This document shows, in pieces, positions 33,410-47,150 of a stretch of DNA of 64,000 nt. Position 1 is the first letter of the stretch; each line of letters opens with the position of its first letter. Source of the DNA: Arabidopsis thaliana. Taxonomy: Eukaryota > Streptophyta > Magnoliopsida > Brassicales > Brassicaceae. The position numbers were made by a program, and so were the translations under genes. The notes beneath the pieces are model-generated. The model did no database searches and had not been told where the DNA came from. It worked only from the letters and a program-made list of their open reading frames with translations. The DNA lies in assembly GCF_000001735.4 (NCBI RefSeq), contig NC_003074.8:4154101-4218100 (forward strand), in the 5' to 3' direction.

Positions 33410-36400
33410 ATGGGACCAAATCTGCAGCGGATCGTACTTGTCTTCATTGCATGTTTCGGAATCTTCACCTCCGTTGTTCTTGCAAAAACCGATAGCCAAG
33501 ACGGTGAGTGTTCTTATTGAATCATTTAAAAACGTTGTGATCCGATCTTGAAATCAGAGAGGTGGTTGTAAAATTTCATATTTAGTTCATGAACGTTATT
33601 CCTGCCTGATCATATTTATGGATTCTTGTAGTATCTGCTCTTAATGACGCTTATAAGAGCATGAACTCTCCATCAAAACTCAAAGGCTGGTCTTCAAGCG
33701 GAGGCGATCCTTGTGGCGATTCGTGGGATGGCATTACTTGCAAAGGCTCTTCTGTTACTGAAATGTTTGTTACTTCCTCTCTGGTCTTGATCAATGGTTT
33801 GATACTCTTCACCGATTCTGATTTTCTTGTTTTCTCGTTTTCTGTTTCTGTAGAAAAGTATCTGGACGTGGACTCAGTGGATCTTTAGGTTACCAGCTTG
33901 GAAACTTGAAATCGCTCACTTACCTGTGAGAATGTTTTTACCCTCGATACATCTCCTTAATCTCTACTTCTTGATCAAATTCAGTTAATTGATGATATCA
34001 GCTACATGTTCTGTTTTGTCATTGTAACAGTGATGTAAGCAAGAACAATCTTAACGGAAACTTACCCTACCAGCTTCCTGACAAGCTTACTTATCTGTAA
34101 GTATCTTCGAATTACAAAGCCATAATATATGATGTTCATTAGTACACAATTTCAATGTGTTGGTATTGCAGAGATGGCTCTGAGAATGACTTCAACGGTA
34201 ATGTGCCATATTCGGTGTCTCTCATGAACGACCTCAGTTACCTGTAAGCCAAAGACATTTAATTTGACTCATTCGCATAATCTTTTCCCACGTATCACCC
34301 CGCCCTTTTAGTCATACCTGTTCTTGTATTTACTCAGAAACCTTGGCCGTAACAACCTCAATGGTGAACTCAGTGACATGTTTCAAAAGCTTCCAAAACT
34401 TGAAACAATGTAAGCCACATACTTCTTTTTTTGCAGCAGATTTGGAAAGATTTCATTAACTTCATTGAGTATATGTTTTGCAGTGATCTTTCTTCCAATC
34501 AACTCACGGGAAAACTACCGCAGAGTTTTGCCAATCTAACAGGTCTTAAAACACTGTAAGAGAAGAAAGCACTTCGAAGTAGTTGTTCAAATTTAACTCC
34601 TTTGTACTGTTACTCACCTTACCATTCTAATTATAGGCATTTGCAAGAAAACCAATTCAAAGGCTCTATAAATGCTCTCAGGGACCTCCCTCAGATTGAT
34701 GATGTGTTAGTATTTTTCATGCTATATACATAACACATCGTTTAAATCCTTGAAATATGAACTTTCTTTCATTAATGTTGTTTATGAATCTTGCGTTGAC
34801 AGAAACGTAGCAAACAATCAATTTACTGGTTGGATCCCAAACGAGTTGAAGAATATTGGAAACCTTGAGTAAGTTTTATTATCTCTCTCATTCTCCCTTA
34901 AACACAATCAAAAGATGCAAAAGCATTAATGTGTTTTTCTTCATTTCTTGGTTAGAACTGGAGGAAACAAGTGGTCAAGCGGTAGAGCTCCTTCACCACC
35001 TCCGGGAACCCGTCACATAGACAGAAACTCATCAGGAGGCGGTGGAGGAAGCAGCAAGGCTCTGACACTAGGAGTTATAATAGCGGTGTCTTCTATAGGT
35101 GGACTCATTTTATTTGCAGGGTTGATTGCATTGATTTCTCGAAGAAAGAACTCTAATGATTCTTCTCACTTTTTCGACGACGAGAAAGGAACCAACCGAA
35201 GCAAGCCACTCTTCACACCACAATCCTCTCAGATGCTTCAATTCGATAATATGGAAGAATTCAAAAACCAGAAGACAGTTGATTCTAATACTTCACTTGA
35301 AACAAAGCCTTCTGTTAAAAGAACTTCTTCTGTCAGTTTCAAGAACTCTCCTACTTTTCATCTCATACCTTCTACCCAAGTGGCTGCTACCCCTGACCGT
35401 TCCTCCACCTCCCAAGACTCTCCTGATACACGCGGTGTGAAAGCGTTTTCACTAGCGGATTTGCAGAATACCGCGTCTTGTTTCTCGCCGAATCGCCTTC
35501 TTGGTGAAGGAACCATTGGACGTGTTTATAAAGCTAAATTTCAGGATGGAAGGGTTTGTTTTCCTTGTTACATTCCACATTTTCTTCTCAAGAAAACTTT
35601 CTTTAGATCTCTTATCTTGTTATCCTCTTCTTACCAGAAATTTGCAGTCAAAGAGATTGATTCTTCTCTGTTAGGAAAAGGCAATCCGGAAGAGTTTTCA
35701 CACATAGTGTCGAGTATCTCGAGTATTCACCACAAGAATATGGCAGAACTCGTGGGTTATTGTTCAGAACAAGGAAGAAATATGCTTGTTTATGAGTATT
35801 TCACAAGTGGATCACTTCACAGATTTCTTCACCTGTCTGATGATTTCAGCAAACCATTGACGTGGAACACCAGAATCCGAATCGCTCTCGGAACTGCTAA
35901 AGCTATAGAGTAATTATCTAAACCATTTGTTTGAGGAGAATCATCGAACTAGCTACTTGCTGCTCTTCTTTATTTTCATTTTTTATCTTGTGACAAGAAA
36001 CTCTCTTTTGTCAGGTACCTTCATGAAACATGTTCGCCTCCGCTAGTTCACAAGAACATCAAGTCATCAAACATTTTACTTGATAATGAGCTAAATCCCC
36101 GCCTCTCAGACTATGGCTTGGCAAACTTTCACCACGTGAGCTTCTTGTAAAAATTAGTGTTATGGAGATACAGAGTTGTTTCAAATCTATTAAAGTGTCT
36201 CATCTCTTGAAACTGTAGCGCACAAGTCAGAATCTTGGAGTTGGATACAATGCCCCAGAATGCACAGATCCCTCCGCTTACACACAAAAGAGCGACGTGT
36301 ACAGCTTTGGTGTGGTGATGCTTGAGCTGCTAACTGGTCGAAAGCCTTATGACAGGTTCCATTCTCAAACAGTAGTAATGTCCGATATAATATCTATAAA

Positions 36401-36763
36401 GAACTATACAAGTATCTGAAATGTTTTTTGAATGCCTCTAATCTTCAGTGGGAGGCCAAAAGCAGAACAGTCTTTAGTTCGTTGGGCAAAGCCGCAGCTT
36501 AAAGACATGGATACTCTGGATGAAATGGTGGATCCCGCGTTGTGCGGACTCTACGCTCCAGAATCTGTATCATCATTCGCGGATATAGTTTCCATCTGCG
36601 TAATGGTACGCTCATTGTTGATTCTCTATTGTGTTATTATGTTCTTCAGAGCTTCTAAGTTCAAGGTTTGTGAGAATGGATTGTTATTTCTTGTTTTCAG
36701 ACGGAGCCTGGACTTAGGCCTCCAGTGTCAAATGTGGTGGAGGCATTGAAGAGGCTAGTGTAG
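33410..36763 (+). CDS. SRF4: STRUBBELIG-receptor family 4, LRR receptor-like protein with degenerate kinase
   Basis: Fifteen exons join in frame: 33410-33503, 33632-33764, 33854-33925, 34031-34096, 34172-34243, 34338-34409, 34484-34555, 34637-34705, 34803-34868, 34956-35553, 35638-35909, 36015-36135, 36219-36355, 36449-36605 and 36701-36763, giving 687 residues. A signal peptide (about 1-25, ending SVVLA) comes first. An SUB-type N-terminal domain ([19 protein letters not shown]) follows. Several LRRs are each encoded by one 66-72-base exon, then a Pro/Gly-rich juxtamembrane region and a membrane helix at about 273-298 ([19 protein letters not shown]). The kinase-like domain has GEGTIGRV and FAVKEID, but the catalytic loop reads HKN (541-543) instead of HRD, and DYG (561-563) instead of DFG. 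It should be poorly active or inactive as a kinase and signal through partners. SRF4 is reported to affect leaf size. Confidence 0.95.
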
Positions 36764-37410
36764 TCTAGTGCCTCAAGTCATTTTGAAGCCCCCAAAGTAT
36801 TAAAAGAAGAAGAATAACTCTTCTGGAGATTGCGGCTAAAACCTGAGAAACTTCTGATTAAAATCAAGTAGGAAACTCAAAAGCTATTGGATTCAGGTTT
36901 GTATAGAGAGATATATAGGTGGAGGAAAGGAGAGACAGAGATTCTATTATTTGGGTTTTTGTTTCAGATCATGTCTTAACCTTTAGATTAATCTTTTACA
37001 CAATGAGAAAAGTTGAAAAAAGCTACTAGTGTCATAGAATAACCCTCTCTTGTAATCCACTGTCTACAAACATAAATCAAACTGCAAAATAAAATCCAAA
37101 AGTCTCATCTGTGTAAGAATATTAACAATTAGACCAGTAAGCTCTGTTTTCGGAAACAGAGTCGTCTGTGCATAAACAGAAATCGACAAATTAAATGTAG
37201 ACTTGCGTACGAATTTCATATTTCTCCTGATGATGTTTTTTTTCTTTCTTGTATAGGATTTTACCTAACACGAATTTCTTAATTTATCCATCCTGATTAT
37301 TACATTAAATCTAAAGAAGAAAGCTTCTTGTATTTGTGAGCTTACTTCTTTCCTTTTCAAAGAAGAATTGAAAAATGCAGCATAAAGAAAAAAGGAACTG
37401 TATCTCAGTG
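36764..37410. other. convergent 3' flanks of SRF4 and the DUF21/CBS gene
   Basis: The two genes end toward each other with 647 bases between stop codons. The DNA looks like two 3' UTRs; no gene is visible. Confidence 0.5.
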
Positions 37411-40400
37411 TCATTGTTGTTTCTTGCTATTATCAGCCAGTACATGTTCATCTAAGACAGCATTCTCGGATTGGTCTTCTTCGTTGGACAAGTTCCCATC
37501 ATCTTCTTCGCTGCTCCATTTCCTTACAAATTTGGGAACCATGCTTTTTACATCACTTGCCTCCGACACTTGATCCATATCGTTCACTCTCTCAAACCGG
37601 ACAGCACTAACTTTTCTTGCATTCCCTGCTAGTATCTACAAACCGAAAAAGACCTCGATTAGTTCAAAACATTGACGGTGCTTTGTGCCAAATATGAAAA
37701 TGAGCCACTCAATACCTCTACTCTATAGATTTGGTTCTTTTCCTTTGGCTCTTGCCTCTCCTGTTTACCTTCCTCCTCCTCACCATCCTCTTCCCAGCTT
37801 TCCTTTTCAAGAACAACCTTCACACTTTCTCCAGTTTTTGGGATATACCCAAAGGCCTCACACACAAAGCCTGAGACTGTCTCGTACTGAATGCCCTGTT
37901 TCCCAAATGAACAAACATTGTGGGTTTCAACTTTTAAAGAACATGTTCACATTTACAAAGTTAAAAGATAACCCTGAGGAATGCTCTTGAGGACGCAATA
38001 AAGAGGAATAAAAGAGACTGCTGAAAATAACATTACCTCTGGCATTTTCATATTCAGTTCTTCAGATAGCTGGTCAATTGATGTATTAGCATCAACATCA
38101 TATATGCCCTCATCTCTCATGACAATATATCCTGTTTTCTTCTGAATCTCCTCCTATTGAGCCAAAATCATGGAGGCCATAAGCAATGGAATAGAGCCTT
38201 ACTAATGGGCAAATAAGTTATGTAAGATATAGGTTAATATTCTCTAGAAATGTAGGTCTAGAATGACGATTTTCTTAAAGAGTTGAAACTAGGGCACTTA
38301 CTTTGGAATCGTTTTCATCAAAAATTTCACCAACAATCTCTTCGACCACATCTTCAAGAGTTACTATCTGCAGAAACAAATTAGTAGGAAAGAGATTAGC
38401 TAACTGTGGAAGAGAGAGAGTAAAGAAGCACAAAAGAAGAGCGGCACATACTCCGATCGTTCCACCATATTCGTTAAGGACAACTGCCATGTGAACCTTT
38501 CTTATTCGGAATTCTCTAAGAAGATTCCAAACAGACATTGAATCTGCAAAGTGTAACATATATCATTAGATTTTCTTCAGAGTATAATAATTCAGTGTGA
38601 AGAATTCGTGTTTAATGTCGGTAATATAACAGTATAATTTAATCCGAATGCAGAAAAAATCTGAAGCATTCAAATGCCTAGTTTGGCAACATATCCAAAA
38701 GCAAACACATTGATAATTACCAGGGACGAAATATGCAGGTTTATGTGCCATGTCCCCCACAGAAGTACTTTCTAACAGATCACCCTTCAAAATCAAACAC
38801 AGTATATTTCATTCTACAACACAATTAACAGAAAGAAACCCTAACAAAAACTGGAAGCAAGAAATAGGAAATGAAACTGTCAAACCTTCTGAACATAATC
38901 TAGAAGATCCATAGCATATGCAATTCCCACTATATTATCAATACGCTGCTCAAAAACAGGCACCCTGAGAAGAAAATTAATTGAGCTTGATGAATAATCC
39001 AAGGGAAACGGCTTAAGTGAGAAGTCTATGGAATTTTTTTACCTTGAGTACTGATGGGTCACCCACATACTATGGAAATCAACTAGACTGGCGCTGGCGT
39101 CAATTGCGACTACATCAACAAGGGGAGTCATCACCTCTCGAACATGGGTATCCTTAATCTCTAGCACATTTTCAATCATATCCTGCAGGGCAATCGGTAG
39201 CATAAACATAGGTCTGGTATAGATTTTTAGAAACAAATTTATTACAAAACTCATACCTGCTCCTCTTCTTCAATGGCACCACTCAATTCTGCACCTCTTA
39301 GCATCAGTTTCAACTCATCTTCAGTAACATATGGTTCACTGACACACACAAAAAAGGCCACAAGATTTACATCTAGGATCTGCTAACTTTTACCAAGGAG
39401 AAGGCATGACAATCCACCAAACCGAATCAAATATTAAAACAAGTCTAGACTGATGCATACCTCCGTCCTTTCAAACCAAGAATTTTCAGTATTCCCATTG
39501 ACAGATATGTGACAATTCTTCCGACAGGATATAATACTAAGGAAAGCCACGCCACTGGCCTGACCTATGCACAGTCATACAAAATAAGTCATGTCTTTTT
39601 ACTACCCACATATGAGATTTGAACAGTTAAACTATTTCATAGCAGAAGGGTCACAATGAGCAAAGCCATTGGATATCCACATAAAGTTTGCTTAGAGTGA
39701 ACCACTGACAATTAATTTTAACTTACCACAATCCTTGCAACTTCTTGAGCATTGTGCACAGCAACACTTTTTGGAGTAATCTCAGTCAGGAGTAAAATAG
39801 CCACCTATATAGTCACCCAAGAATGGCAAATTCTTAGGAAGCAATTATACTGATCAAAGAATATCCAGACAGAAACAAAAGAGGCATTGTACTAAACCAA
39901 ACAAAAGGATTATAAAGTTTACAGGTATGAAAAAGTGTTGAAACAATTATACATACTGTCATCAATCCAGTGGCAGCACTAACACCAGCTTCCCCAAATA
40001 TAGCTGTTGCTGCTTCAGTGACCAGTGCAGTTGCCGCAATATTCACAACACTAAGACCAACCACAAGACCTAAGATAAGAGACAATATTTATAGCAATCC
40101 TCTAAAGACGATTCATATCTAGGAAAAAACAATTACGTTGTTCCAATAAGTATAGTCGTCAAGAATCTGGTGACATCACTCCGGAGCATTCTGAATACAC
40201 CATTCTCTGGTTCTTTCTCAGCCAACTCACGCACCTGAGATAAGCCGTACATAACACAGCAATATGTCAAAACCAATCAGATACAACATTATAAGAACAT
40301 TGGAGACCAGGCAAAAAAATTGTATGGAATTTTCAAATTGAGTAACTTAAACAACATATTCTTGCCAATAGATCTCGTTGTTCCAAAATCAACTAAACAG

Positions 40401-41012
40401 CATTAGCATTACTAAATCACACCAAAATGAATGTTCTGATTTTACCTTCCACGGCCACAGAGTGGTAATGGACGTCTCTGCCATAGAGAAGAATGCTGAG
40501 AGGCTGAGCAGCGCAGCCAAAATTAGACCTTGCTCTCTAAGAACCGTAAGAACCTGGTAAATTTTAGGCAAAGCATTCTTAAACAACACTACGCTCTGAC
40601 CAAACACCTCATAGCCTGCTTCGACCACACCAGCCGATGCCAACACTTTCTGACATCCATACAAGAAAACTCCACAGACTAGAGCTCCTATCACAATTCC
40701 ACGTTTCAGCAAAACCTTAATCGACTCCAGCTCCTTTTCACCAGAATCGGACTTTCGTTGACTGCCCTCGTGACATTGACTGGAGCTAAACAGCATAAAG
40801 CGACTTCTGTAGCTAAATTCACAACTTCGTCGGAATCTAAAACTCAAATTGGAGTGTTTAGAAGAACTCAACGCCACAGGGCAGTGCAGCTCAGCTCTGG
40901 GCAGAAATCTTCCTGAAAGCTTCGATTTTTGACCATATCTCTTCAAATTTAAGGTTTTAGAGTCAATGACAGATCGACCCAGAACAGATAATTCAAGTGC
41001 CATACCCATCAT
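37411..41012 (-). CDS. DUF21/CNNM-CBS-CorC domain protein, probably plastid targeted
   Basis: At3g13070 by position. Fourteen exons join in frame (41012-40446, 40234-40137, 40050-39957, 39804-39727, 39564-39461, 39338-39257, 39182-39043, 38964-38886, 38784-38721, 38543-38452, 38367-38302, 38153-38037, 37895-37716, 37635-37411), giving 661 residues, the length I recall for this entry. The first 75 residues are Ser/Arg-rich and basic like a transit peptide. The DUF21 (CNNM) membrane domain covers about 160-315, starting LILAALLSLSAFFSMAETSI and ending TEITPKSVAVHN. Two CBS motifs follow (VREVMTPLVDVVAIDASASL, then VWNLLREFRIRKVHMAVVLN). A linker GIVTLEDVVEEIVGEIFDE and a CorC/HlyC domain come next, then an acidic tail. 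Bacterial and animal relatives act in Mg2+/Co2+ transport, so ion transport in the plastid envelope is the best guess. Confidence 0.92.
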
Positions 41013-41918
41013 AAGAACCTGATAATAGAAAACCCTAGAGCAAACAAAAACAGAACCTTGGAGCTAGAAACTTCGCTAAAAATGCCTCCGGTATGTGACG
41101 TGTGGGAAGAGCTCAAGTATGAAGAAAGATAAGACGGCTCCTCCTTACTCAGTCAATGTCTCTGTAAATGCTCAGAAGCGTCTAAAATTGGTAGACCAAA
41201 AGGATAGTTATCTGTTTAGTGAAAGTAAAATGGTGATTTTGAGAATGAGAACTAAGGTTCATAGCTGGCAATGGGGAAACCCCTCCGGCAGCGAAAAGCC
41301 GAAAATGGTGAAGTTGCGGAGAAAAAAGGCGCAGCCTTTCCTCCGTCAAAATTGTTTTTCTCAGACCAAAGTCGCTCGTGAGCAAGTGGCAGGCAGATAA
41401 TAGTTAATTACATTAATACCCCTATCGCATCCACCAACCAAGCAACCACGCAAAAAGAGATTACTAAACCGTCCCGGTTTTTGTTCATAGACCCGTGTGA
41501 TCTTGATTTAATAAAAACTAACCCGGTTTGCTCTTCAACAAAGATGCTGCGTCGGTTTTACTTTCATCTGTTTTGAGTCTATCAAGCTCTGTTTTTTTGT
41601 TTTTTGTTTTTGATCCCTGGTTTTTTGTTTTAACTTTCATCAAATCAATAATGACTTATTGAGAAACGTTTCTGAAATTTTCAATCAGAAGTGAACAATC
41701 TTTTATTGCATTGATTTGAAACTAGCGATGTAGAATAATCGTTTTTAGGGGTTCAACAGTAGTAGAAGCTATAAACTAAGAACAAAAGCTTTTAACAAAA
41801 GATAGTGTTTCTTCTTGTGTGAATCATAATCCAGCTAGTGTTGTGGCTAAACCAGATTCAGACATCCTAAGTTTTTCTTCATCGTCATCATCAGCAGGAA
41901 AATAGCAGAGTCTTTGCT
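41013..41918. other. promoter of the DUF21/CBS gene and 3' flank of ABCC3
   Basis: A telo-box lies at 41030-41037. A short plus-strand frame at 41082 (MPPVCDVWEELKYEER, then stop) and another at 41095-41400 show no family resemblance, so I leave them out as genes. The rest is AT-rich. Confidence 0.5.
41030..41037 (-). promoter_or_regulatory. telo-box in the 5' leader of the DUF21/CBS gene
   Basis: AAACCCTA on the plus strand lies 18-25 bases upstream of the start codon at 41012, in the usual place for this element close to transcription starts. Confidence 0.5.
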
Positions 41919-44900
41919 TCAATCGAAACTGGAACTAGATCTTGAGGTGTACTCAGCCACAAGCTTAGAAAAAGAGGAAGACTTATCCTCCAGTAATCTC
42001 ACTGGCGTATCATACTCCTCAATGATCCCTGCAAATAGAACACAACAAGACATTTCTCAATGTTTCATATGCACACAAGTTCCATCGAATGAATTTGAGA
42101 TTTTTTTCAGACAAACCATTGCTTAGAAGCAGAACCATGTCGCTGTCAATAACTGAAGATATCCTGTGTGCAATGGTTATCACTGTACAGTCTGAGAAGT
42201 GTTCTCTTAGCGTTTTCTGAATCAGATTGTCAGTTGCAGTGTCAACAGAAGCAGTGGCTTCATCAAGCACCAAGATTTTGCTTCTCTTGAGAAGAACTCT
42301 CCCGAGACACACTAGTTGTCTCTGACCCATACTCCAATTGTCTCCATTCTCGCTCACACTGGAATCGAGCTTTTGCTCTTTTTTCCTCACCTCGTCTCCT
42401 AGTTGGCACTTGTCAAGAGCCTAAAACACCGCGCAAACATTAGCCAAGACTGAACATTGTTTAAACTAGTTAAAGAAAGAAGAACGTGCGACTTTCAGAG
42501 ATTTAAACCGACGCACCTCCCAGATTTGATCATCTGTGTACTCTTCAAGAGGGTCCAAGTTACTTCTCATTGTTCCTTCAAACATGGTTGGATCTTGGGG
42601 TATGATGCTTAGTCTTAAACGCAAGTCATGCAACCCAATGGTCAAAATATTCACTCCATCAATCCTGATTTCTCCAGCTGAAGGTTCTACAATGCGGAAA
42701 AGAGTTTGTATCAAAGTCGATTTCCCGCTTCCTGTCCTTCCAACAATTCCTGTTCTTAAACCTCCTTTGAATGTGCATGTTATTCCTCGCAACACAAGAG
42801 GCATATGTGGAGCATATCGGACCTAACAATGTGTCCAAATATTCCAAACGGTCAAGGTATAATATAAAACAAGTGCGAGCTCTATATCACAAACTTTGAT
42901 AGGAGTAAAGTATAATAGATATGGATACCTGAAGATCACGGATTTCAACTTCACCACGTGAAGGCCATGATTGCTCAGGTCGGTTTGATTCTATCACAAG
43001 AGGTGGTTCACTGGGAACACTTGCATATTGAAGAATCCTCTCTACCGATATGATTTTGTTCTCAAGATTACAGAGAGTCCAAATCAGCCAAGCTTGCAGA
43101 GTATTCAAACTGAGTCCATAAGTCACGGCTAATCCCGCGAGACTTGGATCAATCACTCCAGTAGGTATGGAGACCAAGAAAACCAATGAAAAGACAAATG
43201 TAAGTGATGACAACATATCAAGGCGAAAGCAAAGCCATTCCATTGCTCCAGCTGTATAGAATTTGGGCCTAGAGTAACCATCACTTAGCCTCATGTTGTC
43301 AGAACGGAATCTAAATTCTTGGCTGAAACTCCTAATGGTTGTCGCCCCTGAAATCGTTTCAGAAAAATGCTGAATTAGAGGAGCTTTGCATACTCCAACT
43401 AACCGCGAAAGTTCTCGTGCTGCAGCTATGTAATACCGCTGCAAAGTTGAAAGCTTTTTGTCACAACTTCATCACTTAAATAAACTTGACTTAATTTTGT
43501 CAGAATCAACAACTCTTATGGAAGACTAAATTGTAAAGTTTATTGAAAAGTACCTGATACCATATGGAGGCAGCAACCACAGGGATGAAGACGAGAAAAA
43601 CCAGCCAAGAAACTTGAGACATTACTCCAATGATTCCAATAAGCTGAATCACTGTGATAGCAACTGATCCAAATTGATACGGTAGTTCCAAATCTACTGC
43701 GGATTGGTCGGTAGAAGCCTATACAAGGAAAAAATGGAACACAATGATTACCAAATAGATATATATATGGAAATCCTCAAATAAGGATAGTGGCCAGCGA
43801 CGTACTCTACTCATGATTCTTCCACTTGGAGTGGAATCAAAGAAAGACATAGGAGAACGGAATATGCAGTGATGCATTTTATGAAACAGTTCAGTAGCAG
43901 TCTTGTAACCAGCAGTGACAAGAAGCGTGGCTCTAAGAAGAATGCAGAGGGAACTTCCAAAGGCCAAAGCCACATACACAATCATTAACGTGGAAAGTTT
44001 CACAGGAGCTTGCACATCCTCAGAAACAGGAGTAGCCCAAGCCATCCAGTAGTTGCTTCCAATCTGTAGAAGCTGAAAGAGAACTTGCCCCAACAATATG
44101 AAAGGCACAAGAGCTCCTCCATATGCCAGTGTGATATATTTCCAGTACACATCCAAAGCGACACTACCTTTCTCCCTCTCTTCCTCTTGAATAATTTGTC
44201 TTTGGGGCTCCACAGATTCTAATTTATCATTCTTCAGATCCTGACTTTCTAGTTTCTCATCAACAGCGATAGCATCTTTCACAATTACATTTTCTTGGCC
44301 TAAAGCTGATTTCTCAGAAACAGAATTGGCATCAACAGAATCAACTACTGCAAGAGCCTCCTGATGCGCACCTATAAGCTCCATGAAATCAGTTCCAGAG
44401 TTGAGGATATCATTGTATTTTCCAGCTTGGCTGATTCTCCCATCTTTCATGACCTGAGGCATAAGAAAACCGATTTTGGATGATTTCATATTCTCAGTGA
44501 TACAAAATATAGACTATATAAGAAGATAAAAGATAGTAAACTATTCACATACCAGTATAAGATCAGCAGCAGGTAAGAACTCAACTTGATGAGTAACATA
44601 TATAACCGATTTGGAACACAAAAGCCCCAGTAGAACTTCCTGAAATAAGTATGAGAATGAAAATCAATTTGATACATGATTGTTTAGAGAAGGAGACATC
44701 ACAATCACACTAATGGCTAAGAGAGAAGATTGTACCTTAAAGAGATGTGACCCTGTGTGTGCATCCACAGCGCTAAAAGGATCATCGAACAGATAGATAT
44801 CAGCATCTTGGTAGAGAGCACGTGCAATCTGTATCCTTTGCTTTTGCCCACCACTCAAATTAATGCCGCGTTCTCCAATAACGGTCTGATCACCGAATGA

Positions 44901-47150
44901 AAGTATCTCCAGATCCTTACTCAACGAACATGCTTCAAGCACCTTATCATATCGTTCTCTTTCCATAGGTTTGCCAAACAAGATGTTATCCTCAATTTTA
45001 CCACTCTGAATCCAAGGAGATTGCGCAACATACGCTTTTGTCCCACAAACCTTAAGACTTCCAGATACCTTGGGTACTTCTCCTAGTAAAGATGAAAGTA
45101 AGCTCGATTTCCCAGAGCCAACGGTACCACAAACTGCAACCTTCATCCCAGGAAAGACCTTGAAATTTATGTCTTTGAGAGTCGGGTTAGAGGATGAGAC
45201 ATCCCAAGATAAAGTGCTGTTGATCACTTCTACTGCCACGTCTGAACTTCCCTTAGGAAGCCTCTCTACAATGTCAGGCTGCAAATTGTCCAGGCAAAGG
45301 TAGGATGCAAGTCTATCAAGAGAGACTTTAGTCTGCACAATCATGGAGATAGTGTCGGGAAGATTGTAGATCGGCTCTTGTAGAATCCTGAAGGTTGCAA
45401 GTGCAGAGAGTATCTTTCCTGATTCAAGGGGGATTCCAAGAAGTATACAAGCACCAAAAGTGGAGACTGACACCAGAGTAGGAGCCCCCCAGAAAACAAA
45501 ACTAATAACAGCCGAGTTATACACATACTTTTTCAGCCATCCTTCCTCAGATTTCCGAAGATCAAAAATCTTGGAGAGAAACTTCATTTCCCATCCCTGA
45601 AGCTTGAGAATCCTCATGTTTCTTAAGATCTCAGATGTTGATTTCATCCGGCTATCCTTAGCTTCCATTAACTTCTCCTGAAACCTCTCTTGCATTCTCC
45701 CGAATGGAAAATTTATAAGCATTACTATAATGGTAGCAACTAAAGCCGCTATTGATGCTAGTCCAAGATTTCTATACAAGATCCACAGAGCTAGACCGAC
45801 TTGTAACAAGACCATCCAGGGGTCATGCATGTACCAACTGAAATTACCAATCCTCTCCGCATCCACAGTCATGAAATTTATAATCTCCCCACTTGTGCGT
45901 CCTTGCTTTGACTGACATGAAAGGGTCAGACCCTTTTCATATATCATCGCAACCAAGGCTGATCTCATCCTAATACCAACCTTCTGTAGCCTAAAGAACC
46001 AATGTCTCTGTGAAAGGCACTCCACAATCTTAGCAGCAAAGAAAGTAATGACTAGCACATATCCTTCATGGTTATACTGCCTACGTCCATTAAGGTATTG
46101 CACGAAAGTATCAATGAGTGCTGGCCCAACATATGATGCAACCGTGTAGATGAAAGCAAAGAAGGCTGTCACTAGAATCTCCCACTGAGCCGTAAAATAC
46201 AAGGCTTTTATAAGCTTGAACGTGGTAACGCCACTTCTCTCGCCCCCATCTGGTGATTCAAGCATACTCCGAAACTTAGGAGCTAACCCGACTACGCTGT
46301 CAGTATCATGAAGCTGCGGAACATCTTCTAGATCAAGGGTTTTCTTGTTTCCAATGTCTATTAATGGACTCATCCATGAGAAAGTCAAAAGACTGAGAAT
46401 GCCAGCTCTCGAGTAAGGAGTAGCCTCACCACTCCCATTGGTTTTATTTAACTCAACGCTGTCATCACCACCAACACGAGAATCACCACCGTTCAACAGA
46501 GGCTCTTCCAAAACTCCATTGCTGTTGCTTCTATCTTTCTTGAGGACAGCCACGTAACCGAGAAACACAGCAGCAATAAAAGCGACTATATCGAACACTA
46601 GAAGGTGAACAGGTACGGTTTCACGTCTCTCGTACATCACAAAATCTACCACAAGAGAGTAGCAAGAGACCACTAGATAGAAAACCAACCATAGCCTAAG
46701 TAAAAAGGGAGCCTTTTTATGCTCACAATCTCTGCAGCGATGCAAACAAATCGACAAAACCCCCCAAGAAACCATTCCCAAAAGAAACCCAAGGGAGGAA
46801 ACTAGCTGTTCATTATCTAACCAGCCACTCTCGTACCAATAGAAACCACTCAACGACATCAACACGAGATTAAGCAGAGACAGAGCTAAACTACAAAACA
46901 GAGCTGACTTAAACCCAAAATCCCTCCTATCTTTCAAACTCTCCGTAACACCACTATCCCCCCTAATTTTCTTACGAACCCATGAGAAAAACAGGACCAG
47001 CAACAAAACCGAGTGTAAGAAACCAGAAAGCCATCTCAGGAAAAGAGGTTTCAGAAGGAAAGACCTAGAATCCAGAGGCAAAATAGATTCCGAAAACGAG
47101 AACAACATTGCTAACGTACCGCTACCCGTCGTGGAACCGAGAAAGTCCAT
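41919..47150 (-). CDS. ABCC3: ABC transporter ABCC3 (MRP3), full length
   Basis: Exons 47150-44736, 44639-44553, 44453-43806, 43718-43554, 43438-42929, 42822-42517, 42420-42117 and 42028-41919 give 1514 residues. Order: an N-terminal TMD0 of about five helices, TMD1, NBD1 (Walker A GTVGSGKS at about 675, signature LSGGQ at about 765, Walker B LFDD), an acidic/basic linker ([14 protein letters not shown]), TMD2, and NBD2 (GRTGSGKS, signature in WSMGQRQL, Walker B LVLDE). The layout is that of long MRP-type pumps of the vacuolar membrane, which move glutathione conjugates into the vacuole. AtMRP3 is reported to transport glutathione conjugates and chlorophyll breakdown products and to respond to cadmium. 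This copy is the most different of the three neighbours in intron layout. Confidence 0.96.

Noticed and set aside
41082..41400. Plus-strand open frames just upstream of the DUF21/CBS gene (MPPVCDVWEELKYEER and a 101-codon frame)
   Set aside because: They fall in the leader and promoter of a minus-strand gene, have no recognisable family features, and the first stops after 16 codons.
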